NCBI RefSeq assembly: GCF_000239775.1
Contig: NZ_CAFI01000194.1
Coordinates: forward strand, 1 to 51,933
Length of the DNA: 51,933 nt
Direction: 5' to 3'
DNA from: Bradyrhizobium sp. ORS 375
GTDB lineage: Bacteria > Pseudomonadota > Alphaproteobacteria > Rhizobiales > Xanthobacteraceae
Below the pieces are notes generated by a model, which saw only the letters and a program-made list of their open reading frames with translations, was not told the DNA's origin and did no database searches. Position 1 is the stretch's first letter, and each line of letters begins with the position of its first letter. Shown piece by piece: positions 17,645 through 26,823 of this stretch. The position numbers and the translations under genes are program-made.

Positions 17645-17654
17645 GGGGCCGTTG

Positions 17655-18386
17655 CTAATCGCTTCCCAGCCCGATCCTGAAACGCCGGTTCTGCCGGCCT
17701 TTGTTATCGACCTTCAGGACGCGCACGCGCCTTGCCTGCACCGTCGACACCAGATGCGTGCCGCCGCAGGCCTGGCGGTCGAGGCCGTCGATGTCGACGA
17801 TGCGGATCAGGCCGTCGGCCTGGCGCGGCGGGGCAACGGATTTGGCGCGGAACAGGCCGGCGGTGGCCTGCGCGTCGTCATAGGGCATGTCGAAGGCGCG
17901 GACCGGGCGATCGTCGGCGATCGCGGCGTTGACGGCGTCCTCCACCGCGCGCGGTTGCTCCGGTGCGACCTTGGGCAGATCGAAATCGACGCTGAATTCA
18001 TCGCTGTCGGTCATGCGGACGCCGGTCAGCAGCGCGCCGTCGAACAGCGTGTACACGGCGCTGTTGACGAGATGAGCGACCGTGTGCTGCTCGCACATCC
18101 GCTGCCGGAAGGCCGGATCGACGTGGAGCTCGATCGTTCCGTCGGGAATGGCATCGTCCCCGATCAGGTGCCAGAGGCCGTCTGCGGTCGGCTCGAAGCC
18201 CACGACATCGCGAACGAAGCCGTTCCAGGCGATCGTGCCGCGGTCCGGCAATTGGCCGCCGCCGCCGGGATAGAACGGCGAGCGCGCCAGCAGCACCGCG
18301 CCGGGGCGCGCGTCGAGCGCCGCGACGTCGAGCTGCAATACGTCGGGATGATCGACGGCGAAGGGGCGGGGCAGGACATCGGTCAT
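17655..18386 (-). CDS. AlaX-type alanyl-tRNA editing protein
   Basis: The 243-residue product is a free-standing editing domain that hydrolyses mischarged Ser- or Gly-tRNA(Ala). The four zinc ligands are visible: His101 and His105 in QHTVAHL, and Cys207 and His211 in CGGTH. The N-terminal beta-barrel contains the glycine-rich FYPGGGGQLPDRG (residues 38-50), as in the AlaX-M/L class. The start at ATG 18386 fits the family; upstream frame to 18680 is shadow. It lacks the C-terminal C-Ala domain, as expected. A partial palindromic element just upstream (18419-18438) separates it from the membrane-protein gene at 18571, so I treat it as its own unit. Confidence 0.88.
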   Translation of the reverse strand: MTDVLPRPFAVDHPDVLQLDVAALDARPGAVLLARSPFYPGGGGQLPDRGTIAWNGFVRDVVGFEPTADGLWHLIGDDAIPDGTIELHVDPAFRQRMCEQHTVAHLVNSAVYTLFDGALLTGVRMTDSDEFSVDFDLPKVAPEQPRAVEDAVNAAIADDRPVRAFDMPYDDAQATAGLFRAKSVAPPRQADGLIRIVDIDGLDRQACGGTHLVSTVQARRVRVLKVDNKGRQNRRFRIGLGSD

Positions 18387-18570
18387 GCGAAACGGCTCGC
18401 TGTCGTGGCTGTCGCAGCCCGGATGAGCGGAGCGATATCCGGGGTCACCGCGATGGTGCCTGAGACCCCGCATGTCGCCTCCGCCCCGCAGGGCTTCGGC
18501 GGACAAGGCGCTCATGCGGGCGACGAATTCTACGCAGCGTCGCCCGTTCGCACAATGTGCCCGCCACCAA

Positions 18571-19296
18571 TCACCGGCACGCGGCGACACTGAACCAAGC
18601 CATGCGGAACGCGCCGTCGCCGAGCCGCAGGCAGACCGTGTCGCCGGGCTGCAGCCGCTCGTACAGTGCCTGCGCCACATGCGCGTCAGCCGCCCTCGCG
18701 AACGGCCCCCACGCCTCCAGCGTCACCTGATGCGTGGCGAGCCGGCTGTGCCCGAGATGCTTGGCGACCACGCGGCTGCGCAGCAGCGCCGGGGCCGAGC
18801 GGTCGAGCGCGGTGTTGAACTGGCCGAGCGCGCCGAAGGCATAGGCGCTGACGAAGACGGCCGCCAGCAGCAGCCGCCAGCCGCGGCGGCGCAACTGGGT
18901 CTCGAACCGCGCTGCCACGATCAGGAAGACGACCGCGACGGCGATCGCGAACGCCGTCAGCGGCAGCCAGCTGACGAGGTTGATGTCCGACAGCGTGCGT
19001 GCGGCGAGCGTGCCGGCGGCCACGATGCAGCCGGTGCCGAGATTGGCGCCGTAGCCGGAGCCCAGCCCGATGCGGAACCGGCCGGGGAAGCGCAAGGTGA
19101 GGATCAGCGCGAGCAGCGGAATGACGGTGACGACCGCGATCAACTGGCCGGCCGGAAAGCTCGGGAAGAGCGACCAGCCGGCCAGCGCGATCGCGGCGAG
19201 GGTGAAGCCCAGGGCGACGCGCTGCGCCTGCGCACTGCCGCGTTCCCGGCTGCCGTCGTTGCCGGGCGTGTCGTGCTGCGGGGCAGGGGCGTTCAT
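18571..19296 (-). CDS. Hypothetical membrane protein with C-terminal soluble domain
   Basis: The 241-residue product has a polar, glycine/arginine-rich N-terminus of about 28 residues, then five hydrophobic segments (roughly 29-46, 48-64, 78-96, 104-122 and 138-155), and an extracytoplasmic or cytoplasmic C-terminal domain of about 80 residues containing HLGHSRLATHQVTLEAWGPF. I do not recognise the family. Start at ATG 19296 is the first with sensible composition; the frame is open to 19440 but overlaps the promoter region of the divergent monooxygenase. It is divergent from the monooxygenase gene across 147 bp. No function can be given. Confidence 0.7.
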   Translation of the reverse strand: MNAPAPQHDTPGNDGSRERGSAQAQRVALGFTLAAIALAGWSLFPSFPAGQLIAVVTVIPLLALILTLRFPGRFRIGLGSGYGANLGTGCIVAAGTLAARTLSDINLVSWLPLTAFAIAVAVVFLIVAARFETQLRRRGWRLLLAAVFVSAYAFGALGQFNTALDRSAPALLRSRVVAKHLGHSRLATHQVTLEAWGPFARAADAHVAQALYERLQPGDTVCLRLGDGAFRMAWFSVAACR

Positions 19297-19443
19297 CACG
19301 AGGTCCGTCTGCTGGTGACCCTCTTGATAGAGCAGGAGGGTTGATCGAATGCCAACGTACGCCGATTTGACAGCGGCGGGCCGGGTTGCGACTGTCGGCC
19401 AGCCGGCGCGGGACGTCGGACCAGGGAACGCCAGGACCACCTC

Positions 19444-20904
<1,461 letters not shown>

Positions 20905-20934
20905 ACGGCGCCGCCGCCCCGGACTCATTGTCGG

Positions 20935-22518
20935 TCACTGCAGCGCCTGACCGAGAGCCGGATTTCTGTCGATCGCCGTCGCGACCTGGGCCAGCAAGGC
21001 ATCGCATTCGGCGCGGACCTCCGCCTTCTTTCGGTTGATCGGCCCCCAATGCTTGCGGATGTGCCGCAGCGCGACCGCAGCGTACTCGACCGCGAAGGCG
21101 GGACACTGCTTGCAGAGCCGCTGGAATTCGAGTCCGTCACCGGAGCCGAAGTTTTCGAGATTGCCGGCACTGCAGTGCACGCCGACGCTGAAATCGGCGA
21201 GAAAGCCAGACGGGCTGTTCTTGTAGCGGGCGAAGATCTGCCCCAGCAGCGGGCTCGCGCGATTGGCGTCGAAGCTCATCTGGAACAGGCCGGCCTCAGC
21301 CGTGTCGGACGTCGTGTTGTCGGCCGACCTGTCGCGCCCCTCGCAATAGTGGCCGGAGCTCTCGCGCATGCCCAGCCCGAGCATCAGCACGAAGAGGTGC
21401 CGCAATGTCTCGGCGCCATCGGCGGCGTTGCTCATTCCCGACGCGGTGAACACGTCGTTGTACCAGGCGAGGGCATCGCGGTTGACGTTGCCGGAGGATT
21501 TGCGGGCCATGTCCAGCGCGGCTGCGTCGCCGGATTTGAGCTTGTGGTAGACGCGGCCGAAAGTCAGCGCCATGCCGACGACGTAGCCCTTCGGCGCGGC
21601 CCCCCGATCCCTCCAATTGATGCGCGCGACCGGACTGCTTGCAGCCATCTGCTTCAGCTCATCGATCGAGCTTGGACCCGCCGCCGGGGCCGCGAAAGGC
21701 TGCATCGCAGGTGCAGCAGTCGGGGCCAATGCGGGGCCTGGTGACGCATCGAGCGCGGCCCAGGTCTTGGGGCCGGCGATCCCGTCCGGCACCATGTCGT
21801 GCTGGCGCTGGAATTCGCGGAGCGCGGCCTCGGTGCCGGCGCCGAAGATGCCATCGACTTCGATCTTCAGATCGTTCTGCAGTTGCCGGACGAGATCACC
21901 GCGGGCGCCGCGCCGCAGGGTGGGACGCTTCTCCTCGTCGATCGGCGGAACGATGATCGGCGCAGGAGCCGTGCCCGCCAGGATGGCCGCGACCTGCAAC
22001 CGGAACTCATTCATGTCGAATGTCGGGTCGTTCTTGCGGCGGGGAGGCAGCGCGTACTCTTTGTGGCCGCAGCACATCACTGGGTCGGCGTTGATCTTCC
22101 TGAGGATCGCGGCCACCCCGCGACGATAGGCGTCGAGCTGAACGGCAGGCCAGGGGTCGTTGGCGGTGCCCGAATTTTCGGCTTCGATGCCGATGAAGTT
22201 CTCGTTGCCCGTGCGCAGCCCCTGCCACATGCCGACGCCGGCATGATTGCAGCGTCCGGCGGCGACGATGAAGTACGTTCCGTCGCGGCTGAGGCCGAGC
22301 TGCGCCAACGGTCCGGCGAGATCAGGCCGGCCATTGGTGATGATGCCGAGGCTCGGCATGACGCCCTTTTCCGGCCCGGGCCCCGCCGTATGGTGGCAGA
22401 TCACGCCTTTGACGCTGCCCATCTCGCCGCGTCCCCGCGAGCGCCATCCCGGCTGCTCGGCGACCTTGAGGCCGGCGTCTTCGAGAACTTCGGCAAGCCA
22501 GGTGAGTGCGAAGGCCAT
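20935..22518 (-). CDS. Three-domain endolysin-like peptidoglycan hydrolase
   Basis: The 527-residue product has no signal peptide. Residues 1-175 form an amidase_2 (PGRP-like) domain with zinc-ligand candidates in VICHHTAGPG, in NHAGVGMW and in GHKEYA...RKNDPTFDM, a pattern I know from phage LysA amidases. Residues about 195-255 are a peptidoglycan-binding repeat (LRRGARGDLVRQLQNDL, then VDGIFGAGTEAALREFQ). After a proline/alanine linker, residues about 300-525 form a lysozyme-like domain with a likely catalytic glutamate in MRESSGHYCEG and the AEAGLFQMS substrate loop. The design is that of a phage endolysin or tailocin/GTA-type lysin, but no phage structural genes or holin are nearby. The gene starts one base after the stop of the small acidic protein gene, implying coupled translation. 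Convergent monooxygenase downstream. Confidence 0.85.
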   Translation of the reverse strand: MAFALTWLAEVLEDAGLKVAEQPGWRSRGRGEMGSVKGVICHHTAGPGPEKGVMPSLGIITNGRPDLAGPLAQLGLSRDGTYFIVAAGRCNHAGVGMWQGLRTGNENFIGIEAENSGTANDPWPAVQLDAYRRGVAAILRKINADPVMCCGHKEYALPPRRKNDPTFDMNEFRLQVAAILAGTAPAPIIVPPIDEEKRPTLRRGARGDLVRQLQNDLKIEVDGIFGAGTEAALREFQRQHDMVPDGIAGPKTWAALDASPGPALAPTAAPAMQPFAAPAAGPSSIDELKQMAASSPVARINWRDRGAAPKGYVVGMALTFGRVYHKLKSGDAAALDMARKSSGNVNRDALAWYNDVFTASGMSNAADGAETLRHLFVLMLGLGMRESSGHYCEGRDRSADNTTSDTAEAGLFQMSFDANRASPLLGQIFARYKNSPSGFLADFSVGVHCSAGNLENFGSGDGLEFQRLCKQCPAFAVEYAAVALRHIRKHWGPINRKKAEVRAECDALLAQVATAIDRNPALGQALQ

Positions 22519-22519
22519 C

Positions 22520-22783
22520 TCAGACTCCTCCGACCGCTGCGGGCAGTTCCGAGTCGCTCGTCAGATCGTCGAGCTGGAAGTCGAGGTCACATCCATCGAC
22601 GTGGTCTTCATCGCCGTCATCGGGATCGATGTCCGCCGCGACCTCGATCCTGACTCCGCCGATGGCCGGCGGCAGCTCGGCGTCCGAGGTGAACTCATCC
22701 TCGATGTGCTCGACGCCGCAGAGACAGCTGTCGGCATCATTCTCGTCGTGACTGTCTGCGGATGTATCGGACGTCGTGGGCAT
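22520..22783 (-). CDS. Small acidic protein with two double-glycine-like motifs
   Basis: The 87-residue product is very acidic and begins MPTTSDTSADSHDEND. It contains two near-identical 15-residue units: EFTSDAELPPAIGGV (residues 30-44) and DLTSDSELPAAVGGV (73-87), the second at the extreme C-terminus. The pattern resembles the L-S-D-E-E-L-x-x-V-A-G-G leader motif of double-glycine peptides. Three cysteines (20, 22, 65) are present. No signal peptide or membrane segment is visible. I start at ATG 22783, since the preceding frame is arginine-rich and lacks a ribosome binding site of note. The stop is one base before the endolysin-like ATG, so the two form one translation unit. The family is unknown to me; a peptide precursor, an inhibitor of the lysin or a secretion adaptor are all possible. 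Confidence 0.65.
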   Translation of the reverse strand: MPTTSDTSADSHDENDADSCLCGVEHIEDEFTSDAELPPAIGGVRIEVAADIDPDDGDEDHVDGCDLDFQLDDLTSDSELPAAVGGV

Positions 22784-22868
22784 GCGCCGCTCCCGCCATG
22801 AACTGCAATATGAACTGATCACAATTCTGCACAGCGTAGCGCGGCGGACCGGCCCGCTCATCTGCCGA

Positions 22869-22889
22869 GGAGATACATTGGAGATACAT
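22869..22889. promoter_or_regulatory. Direct repeats upstream of the small acidic protein/endolysin operon
   Basis: GGAGATACAT occurs twice (22869-22878 and 22880-22889), spaced 11 bp centre to centre, so both copies lie on one face of the helix. The pair lies 86-106 bp upstream of the minus-strand start at 22783. This is the usual geometry of a response-regulator binding site. A third, weaker GTATCTTATGG is near 22917. The binding protein is unknown. Confidence 0.35.
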
Positions 22890-22990
22890 GGCGGACCGCG
22901 GGCGCGGCCCGACGACGTATCTTATGGTCTACGAGTCCATGGCGGGCGGAGCGGCGGAGCTTGGCTCGTCCGGAGATTGGCCCCGGGCGA

Positions 22991-23470
22991 TCACTGCCGC
23001 TGCGTGCCGGCATCCTCGCGCAACGGCGCGCGGCTGAGCTCGTTGCCGGCGGCGATGGCCTTCTGCATCAGCCGGATCAGCTCGTTCGCCTCGACCTTGG
23101 TGAGGCCGCGCACCATCAGCCGCTGCGCGGCTTCGACGGCCGGCGTGATCGCGTCGAGCGTCCGCCGACCCTCCTCGGTGATCAGGAGCTCGCGTGATCG
23201 GCGGTCGCGCACACCCGCGCGGCGGATGACGAGGTTCTTTTGGGCCAGCCGGTCGATCACCCCGGTGATGGTGGTGCGGTCATAGGCGATCAGGCCGGCA
23301 AGCGTGATCTGGTCGAGTGCCGGGTTGGCCGCGATCGCCGCCAGTGCCGCATATTGCACCGGGGTCAGGTCGAAGCCGGCGGCTTCCACCTCCGCCAGGA
23401 ACACCGCCACCGCGATCTGCTGAAACCGGCGCGCCAGGTGCCCCGGCATGTCCCGCATCTCGGTCACCAC
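22991..23470 (-). CDS. MarR family transcriptional regulator (MobR-like)
   Basis: The 159-residue product is a dimeric winged-helix repressor of the MarR family. Recognition-helix and wing regions are visible: LAGLIAYDRTTITGVIDRLAQKNLVIRR (quoted in part: YDRTTITGVIDRLAQKNLV), then the wing DRRSRELLITEEG. GTG at 23470 is the likely start, with AGGAG six bases upstream; a second GTG at 23467 and an ATG at 23458 are alternatives. It is divergent from a MobA-like 3-hydroxybenzoate 4-hydroxylase gene across 80 bp containing a dyad operator over the promoter. In Comamonas, the MarR protein MobR represses mobA and is released by 3-hydroxybenzoate; by arrangement I infer the same logic here. Confidence 0.88.
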   Translation of the reverse strand: MVTEMRDMPGHLARRFQQIAVAVFLAEVEAAGFDLTPVQYAALAAIAANPALDQITLAGLIAYDRTTITGVIDRLAQKNLVIRRAGVRDRRSRELLITEEGRRTLDAITPAVEAAQRLMVRGLTKVEANELIRLMQKAIAAGNELSRAPLREDAGTQRQ

Positions 23471-23488
23471 GAATCTCCTCTGGCTTGC

Positions 23489-23522
23489 TTGACAAGCATA
23501 CTGATGATCAGCATACTGATCA
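23489..23522 (+). promoter_or_regulatory. Divergent mobA promoter and MarR operator
   Basis: A consensus TTGACA (23489-23494) is followed after 17 bp by CATACT (23512-23517), a good sigma70-type promoter directed at the hydroxylase gene. Over the -10 lies a perfect dyad TGATCAG-CATA-CTGATCA (23505-23522). An 11-bp direct repeat AGCATACTGAT (23495-23505 and 23510-23520) overlaps it. On the opposite strand TTGATC (23523-23518) and TATGCT (23500-23495), also 17 bp apart, could be the regulator's own promoter. Binding would block both. Confidence 0.75.
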
Positions 23523-23550
23523 ATAAGGAAAAGCGAGGGAGGGTGGTCTC

Positions 23551-25479
23551 ATGCAGTTTCATCTCAACGGCTTCCAGCCGGGTGATCCCGAGATTTTCGA
23601 TGCCGCCGAGCGCGTGGCGAGCTCCGGCGCCGCCGGCACCCTGCCATCGGAGGTCGACGTCCTCATCGTCGGCTGCGGCCCGGCGGGGCTGAACCTCGCC
23701 GCCCAGCTCTCGGCTTTCCCGGGCATCAAGACTGCCATCGTCGAGCAGAAGCCGGGCCGGCTGCTGCTCGGCCAGGCCGACGGCATCGCGTGCCGGACCA
23801 TGGAGATGTTCAACGCCTATGGCTTTGCCGAGAAGGTGCTGAAGGAAGCCTGCTGGATCAATGAGACCACGTTCTGGAAGCCTGATGACGCCGACAGCGC
23901 CCACATCGCGCGCAGCGGTCGCGTGCAGGACGTCGAGGACGGCCTGTCGGAGATGCCGCATGTCGTGCTCAACCAGGCCCGCGTGCACGACTTCTTCCTC
24001 GAGGTGATGCGGCGCTCGGCAGCCAAGCTCGAGCCGCACTACGCACGGCGGCTGCGCGATCTCACGATCGATACGACCGCCGCTGCCGGCGCGCACGGTG
24101 TCACCGTCAGCTTCGATCGCATCGACCCCGAGCACGAGGGGCAGGTCGAGACGGTGCGCGCGCGCTATGTCGTCGGCTGCGACGGAGCGCGCAGCGTGGT
24201 GCGCAAGGCGATCGGCCGCGAGCTGCACGGCGACTCCGCCAATCACGCCTGGGGCGTGATGGACGTGCTCGCCGTCACCGATTTCCCCGACATCCGCTTC
24301 AAGTCGCTGATCCAGTCGGCCAAGGACGGCAGCCTGCTGGTGATCCCGCGCGAGGGCGGCTATCTCGTCAGGCTCTATGTCGAGCTCGCCAAGCTCGAGG
24401 TCGGCGAGCGTGTCGCGGGCCGTAACATCACCGTCGAGGAGGTGATCGCCAAGGCCAAGCGCATTCTCGCGCCCTATACACTCGAGGTGAAGGAGGTCGC
24501 GTGGTGGTCGGTCTACGAGATCGGCCAGCGCATCACCGACAAGTTCGACGACGTGCCGGAGGCGGACGTCGCGACCCGCCTGCCGCGCGTGTTCATCGCC
24601 GGCGACGCCTGCCACACCCACAGCCCGAAGGCGGGGCAGGGCATGAACGTGTCGATGCAGGACACCTTCAATCTCGGCTGGAAGCTCGCCGCCGTACTGG
24701 GCGGCCGCTGCACGCCGGAGCTGCTGCACAGCTATTCGGCAGAGCGCAAGGCGATCGCGCAGGAGCTGATCGATTTCGATCGCGAATGGTCGGGCATCCT
24801 CGCCTCCGCCGCCAAGCAGGGCGGCGCCGATGCCGCCAAGACGCAGGACTATTTCATCCGTCACGGACGCTACACCGCGGGCACGGCCACGCATTATCGG
24901 CCCTCGGTGCTGACCGGCGACGACACCTTCCAGCCGCTCGCGACCGGCTTCGTGATCGGCAAGCGCTTCCATTCGGCACCGGTGATCCGTCTCGGCGATG
25001 CCAAGCCGCTGCAGCTCGGTCACGTCGTCCAGGCCGACGGCCGCTTCCGCCTGTTCGCCTTTGCCGGCGCCGAGGATCCGCTGGCGCCGAGCTCGGCGAT
25101 CCGTCGCCTGTGCACATTCCTCAGCGAGGAGGCCGCATCGCCGCTGCGGCGCTACACGCCCGCTGGCGCCGACATCGACTCGGTGATCGACCTGCGCGCG
25201 GTGTTCCAGCAGGGCCATCGCGAGCTCGCGCTGGAGCGGATGCCGGCGCTGCTGCTGCCGCGCAAGGGGCGCTACGGCCTTCTCGACTACGAGAAGATGT
25301 TCTGCCCCGATCTGAAGAGCGGCCAGGACATCTTTGCGATGCGCGGCATCGATCGCGCCAGCGGCTGCCTCGTGATTGTCCGGCCGGATCAGTATGTCGC
25401 CGACATCATGCCGCTCGACGATCACGCCAGGCTGGTCGGCTATTTCGACGGCTTCATGCTGAAGGCGGCCGGAAGGTAA
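23551..25479 (+). CDS. mobA: 3-hydroxybenzoate 4-monooxygenase-like FAD hydroxylase
   Basis: The 642-residue flavoprotein is a class A aromatic hydroxylase. The FAD-binding GCGPAG is at residues 41-46, the DG motif reads VVGCDGARSVVRKA, and the GD motif reads FIAGDACHTHSPKAGQGMN. The C-terminal 180 residues form the thioredoxin-like domain typical of the phenol hydroxylase subfamily. Length and domain pattern match MobA of Comamonas testosteroni (3-hydroxybenzoate to protocatechuate) more closely than PobA, but phenol 2-monooxygenases share the design, so substrate is not certain. A MarR gene lies divergent, with a shared operator, as in the mob system. No ring-cleavage genes are nearby, so the product would feed into a protocatechuate pathway elsewhere. 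Confidence 0.85.
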   Translation: MQFHLNGFQPGDPEIFDAAERVASSGAAGTLPSEVDVLIVGCGPAGLNLAAQLSAFPGIKTAIVEQKPGRLLLGQADGIACRTMEMFNAYGFAEKVLKEACWINETTFWKPDDADSAHIARSGRVQDVEDGLSEMPHVVLNQARVHDFFLEVMRRSAAKLEPHYARRLRDLTIDTTAAAGAHGVTVSFDRIDPEHEGQVETVRARYVVGCDGARSVVRKAIGRELHGDSANHAWGVMDVLAVTDFPDIRFKSLIQSAKDGSLLVIPREGGYLVRLYVELAKLEVGERVAGRNITVEEVIAKAKRILAPYTLEVKEVAWWSVYEIGQRITDKFDDVPEADVATRLPRVFIAGDACHTHSPKAGQGMNVSMQDTFNLGWKLAAVLGGRCTPELLHSYSAERKAIAQELIDFDREWSGILASAAKQGGADAAKTQDYFIRHGRYTAGTATHYRPSVLTGDDTFQPLATGFVIGKRFHSAPVIRLGDAKPLQLGHVVQADGRFRLFAFAGAEDPLAPSSAIRRLCTFLSEEAASPLRRYTPAGADIDSVIDLRAVFQQGHRELALERMPALLLPRKGRYGLLDYEKMFCPDLKSGQDIFAMRGIDRASGCLVIVRPDQYVADIMPLDDHARLVGYFDGFMLKAAGR

Positions 25480-25591
25480 ACGAAATGCAAATCTCAGCTC
25501 CGGATTTCCGGGGCTGATGCTAGCCAGATCCCAATGTTTCCCCGTTACACCTGATCTCCTCGGATGGACGATTGAGTGGGCGAGTGGCGAA

Positions 25592-25843
25592 ATGTTGATG
25601 TTGGCGAACCGTCGTAAGAGCGAACGTCGGCTGTGCAGGAGGATCGCGAAGATCCACTACGGCAATGGCAGCCTGCCGCGGGACTGCACGGTCACGGATA
25701 TTTCCGACGGCGGCGTCAAGGTGGTCGCCGAGTTCGTCGAGATCCCGCCGCAGTTCACGATCGTGTTCGCGCCGGACCACCAGCGCAAATGCCGGCTGGC
25801 CTGGCGCATCGGCTGCGAGTTCGGCGCCGAATTCATCGATTGA
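25592..25843 (+). CDS. Single-domain PilZ protein, likely c-di-GMP receptor
   Basis: The 83-residue protein is a lone PilZ domain. The c-di-GMP contacts are intact: an arginine-rich RxxxR (residues 12-16) and DISDGG (36-41), the D/NxSxxG motif. The start is ATG 25592 (another ATG is at 25598); the longer frame from 25517 crosses the region after mobA without a plausible ribosome binding site. The gene is followed 108 bp later by tadD on the same strand. Together with the PilZ gene at 31880, it flanks the pilus genes, which suggests cyclic-di-GMP control of pilus assembly. That link is inference from position. Confidence 0.8.
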   Translation: MLMLANRRKSERRLCRRIAKIHYGNGSLPRDCTVTDISDGGVKVVAEFVEIPPQFTIVFAPDHQRKCRLAWRIGCEFGAEFID

Positions 25844-25951
25844 TCGATGGATTGGGCCTTTATTTGAGCCTTGGCGGCCGCGCCTGCTTAACGGGACCTT
25901 AGGGTTAATCTGCCAGCGTGTCTGGCATCGGTCCCGAAGTAGTTCAGTTGC

Positions 25952-26821
25952 ATGCGTATGCGGCCCTCTTGCTCTCGTCCTCTGTTGCGGCCGGCTGCGT
26001 TCGCGCTGTCCTTCACCGTCGTGCTGCTCGGCCTCGGTGCCTGCCAGACGACGGATCTCGGCGACATCACCGGCGCGCTTGGCGGCAAGTCCGAGAAGCC
26101 CGGCGCGCCGGCGGCTGATCCGCGCGCCGAGGTCGACCAGCTGCGCGAGCGCTTCCGCGCCACCCCGAACGATCCCGAGCTCGCGCTGCGCTATGGCAGC
26201 GCGCTGCGCGCCACCGGGCAGCGCTCCCAGGCGGTGGCGGTGCTGGAGCAGGCGACCATCGCCAATCCCGGCAACCGGGCGCTGCTCGCGGCCTATGGCC
26301 GCGCGCTCGCCGACAACGGCAATTTCCAGCAGGCCTTCGATGTGCTGAGCCGGGCGCATTCGCCCGAGGATCCCGACTGGCGGATCCTCTCGGCGCAGGG
26401 CGCCACGCTCGACCAGATGGGGCGCAACGAGGAGGCGCGGCAATATTACATCACCGCGCTGAAGATCGCGCCCGATGATCCCTCCGTGCTGTCCAATCTC
26501 GGCCTGTCCTACGCACTCTCCAACGAGCTGCCCAAGGCTGAGGAGCAGCTGCGGAAGGCCGCTGCCAATCCCGACGCCAGCCCACGGGTCCGCACCAATC
26601 TCGCCGTCATCGTCGGCCTGCAGGGCCGCATGAGCGAGGCGGAGAGCATCGCGCGCTCCGGCCTGCCGCCGGAGCAGGCGAATGCCAATGTCGCCTATGT
26701 GAAAAAGATCCTGGTGCGCCGGCAGGTCGCCCAGCGCGAGCTGTCGCCGCGCCACGACCGCCCCGTGGCGGGGCAGCCGGACAAGGCGCTGGCGAAGGCG
26801 CTGAGCCGCTCCGACGACTGA
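25952..26821 (+). CDS. tadD: TPR lipoprotein TadD (pilus assembly)
   Basis: The 289-residue protein is an outer-membrane-anchored lipoprotein of the Tad/Flp pilus machine. The signal peptide ends in a lipobox LGLGAC with Cys31 as the lipid site. Four to five tetratricopeptide repeats follow (about residues 65-225), for example LRYGSALRATGQRSQAVAVLEQA and DDPSVLSNLGLSYALSN (quoted in part). TadD assists secretin assembly or localisation. It converges with cpaE, with only two bases between the stop codons, so the locus is not a single operon. No TadB/TadC follow, contrary to the common order. Confidence 0.85.
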   Translation: MRMRPSCSRPLLRPAAFALSFTVVLLGLGACQTTDLGDITGALGGKSEKPGAPAADPRAEVDQLRERFRATPNDPELALRYGSALRATGQRSQAVAVLEQATIANPGNRALLAAYGRALADNGNFQQAFDVLSRAHSPEDPDWRILSAQGATLDQMGRNEEARQYYITALKIAPDDPSVLSNLGLSYALSNELPKAEEQLRKAAANPDASPRVRTNLAVIVGLQGRMSEAESIARSGLPPEQANANVAYVKKILVRRQVAQRELSPRHDRPVAGQPDKALAKALSRSDD

Positions 26822-26823
26822 GG

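Noticed and set aside
20935-22783. Prophage or gene transfer agent remnant around the endolysin-like gene
   Set aside because: No capsid, tail, portal, terminase, integrase or holin genes and no attachment-like repeats were found on either side.
23464-25425. 653-codon minus-strand open frame over mobA
   Set aside because: Antisense shadow of a clear flavoprotein hydroxylase; no ribosome binding site and no domain content.
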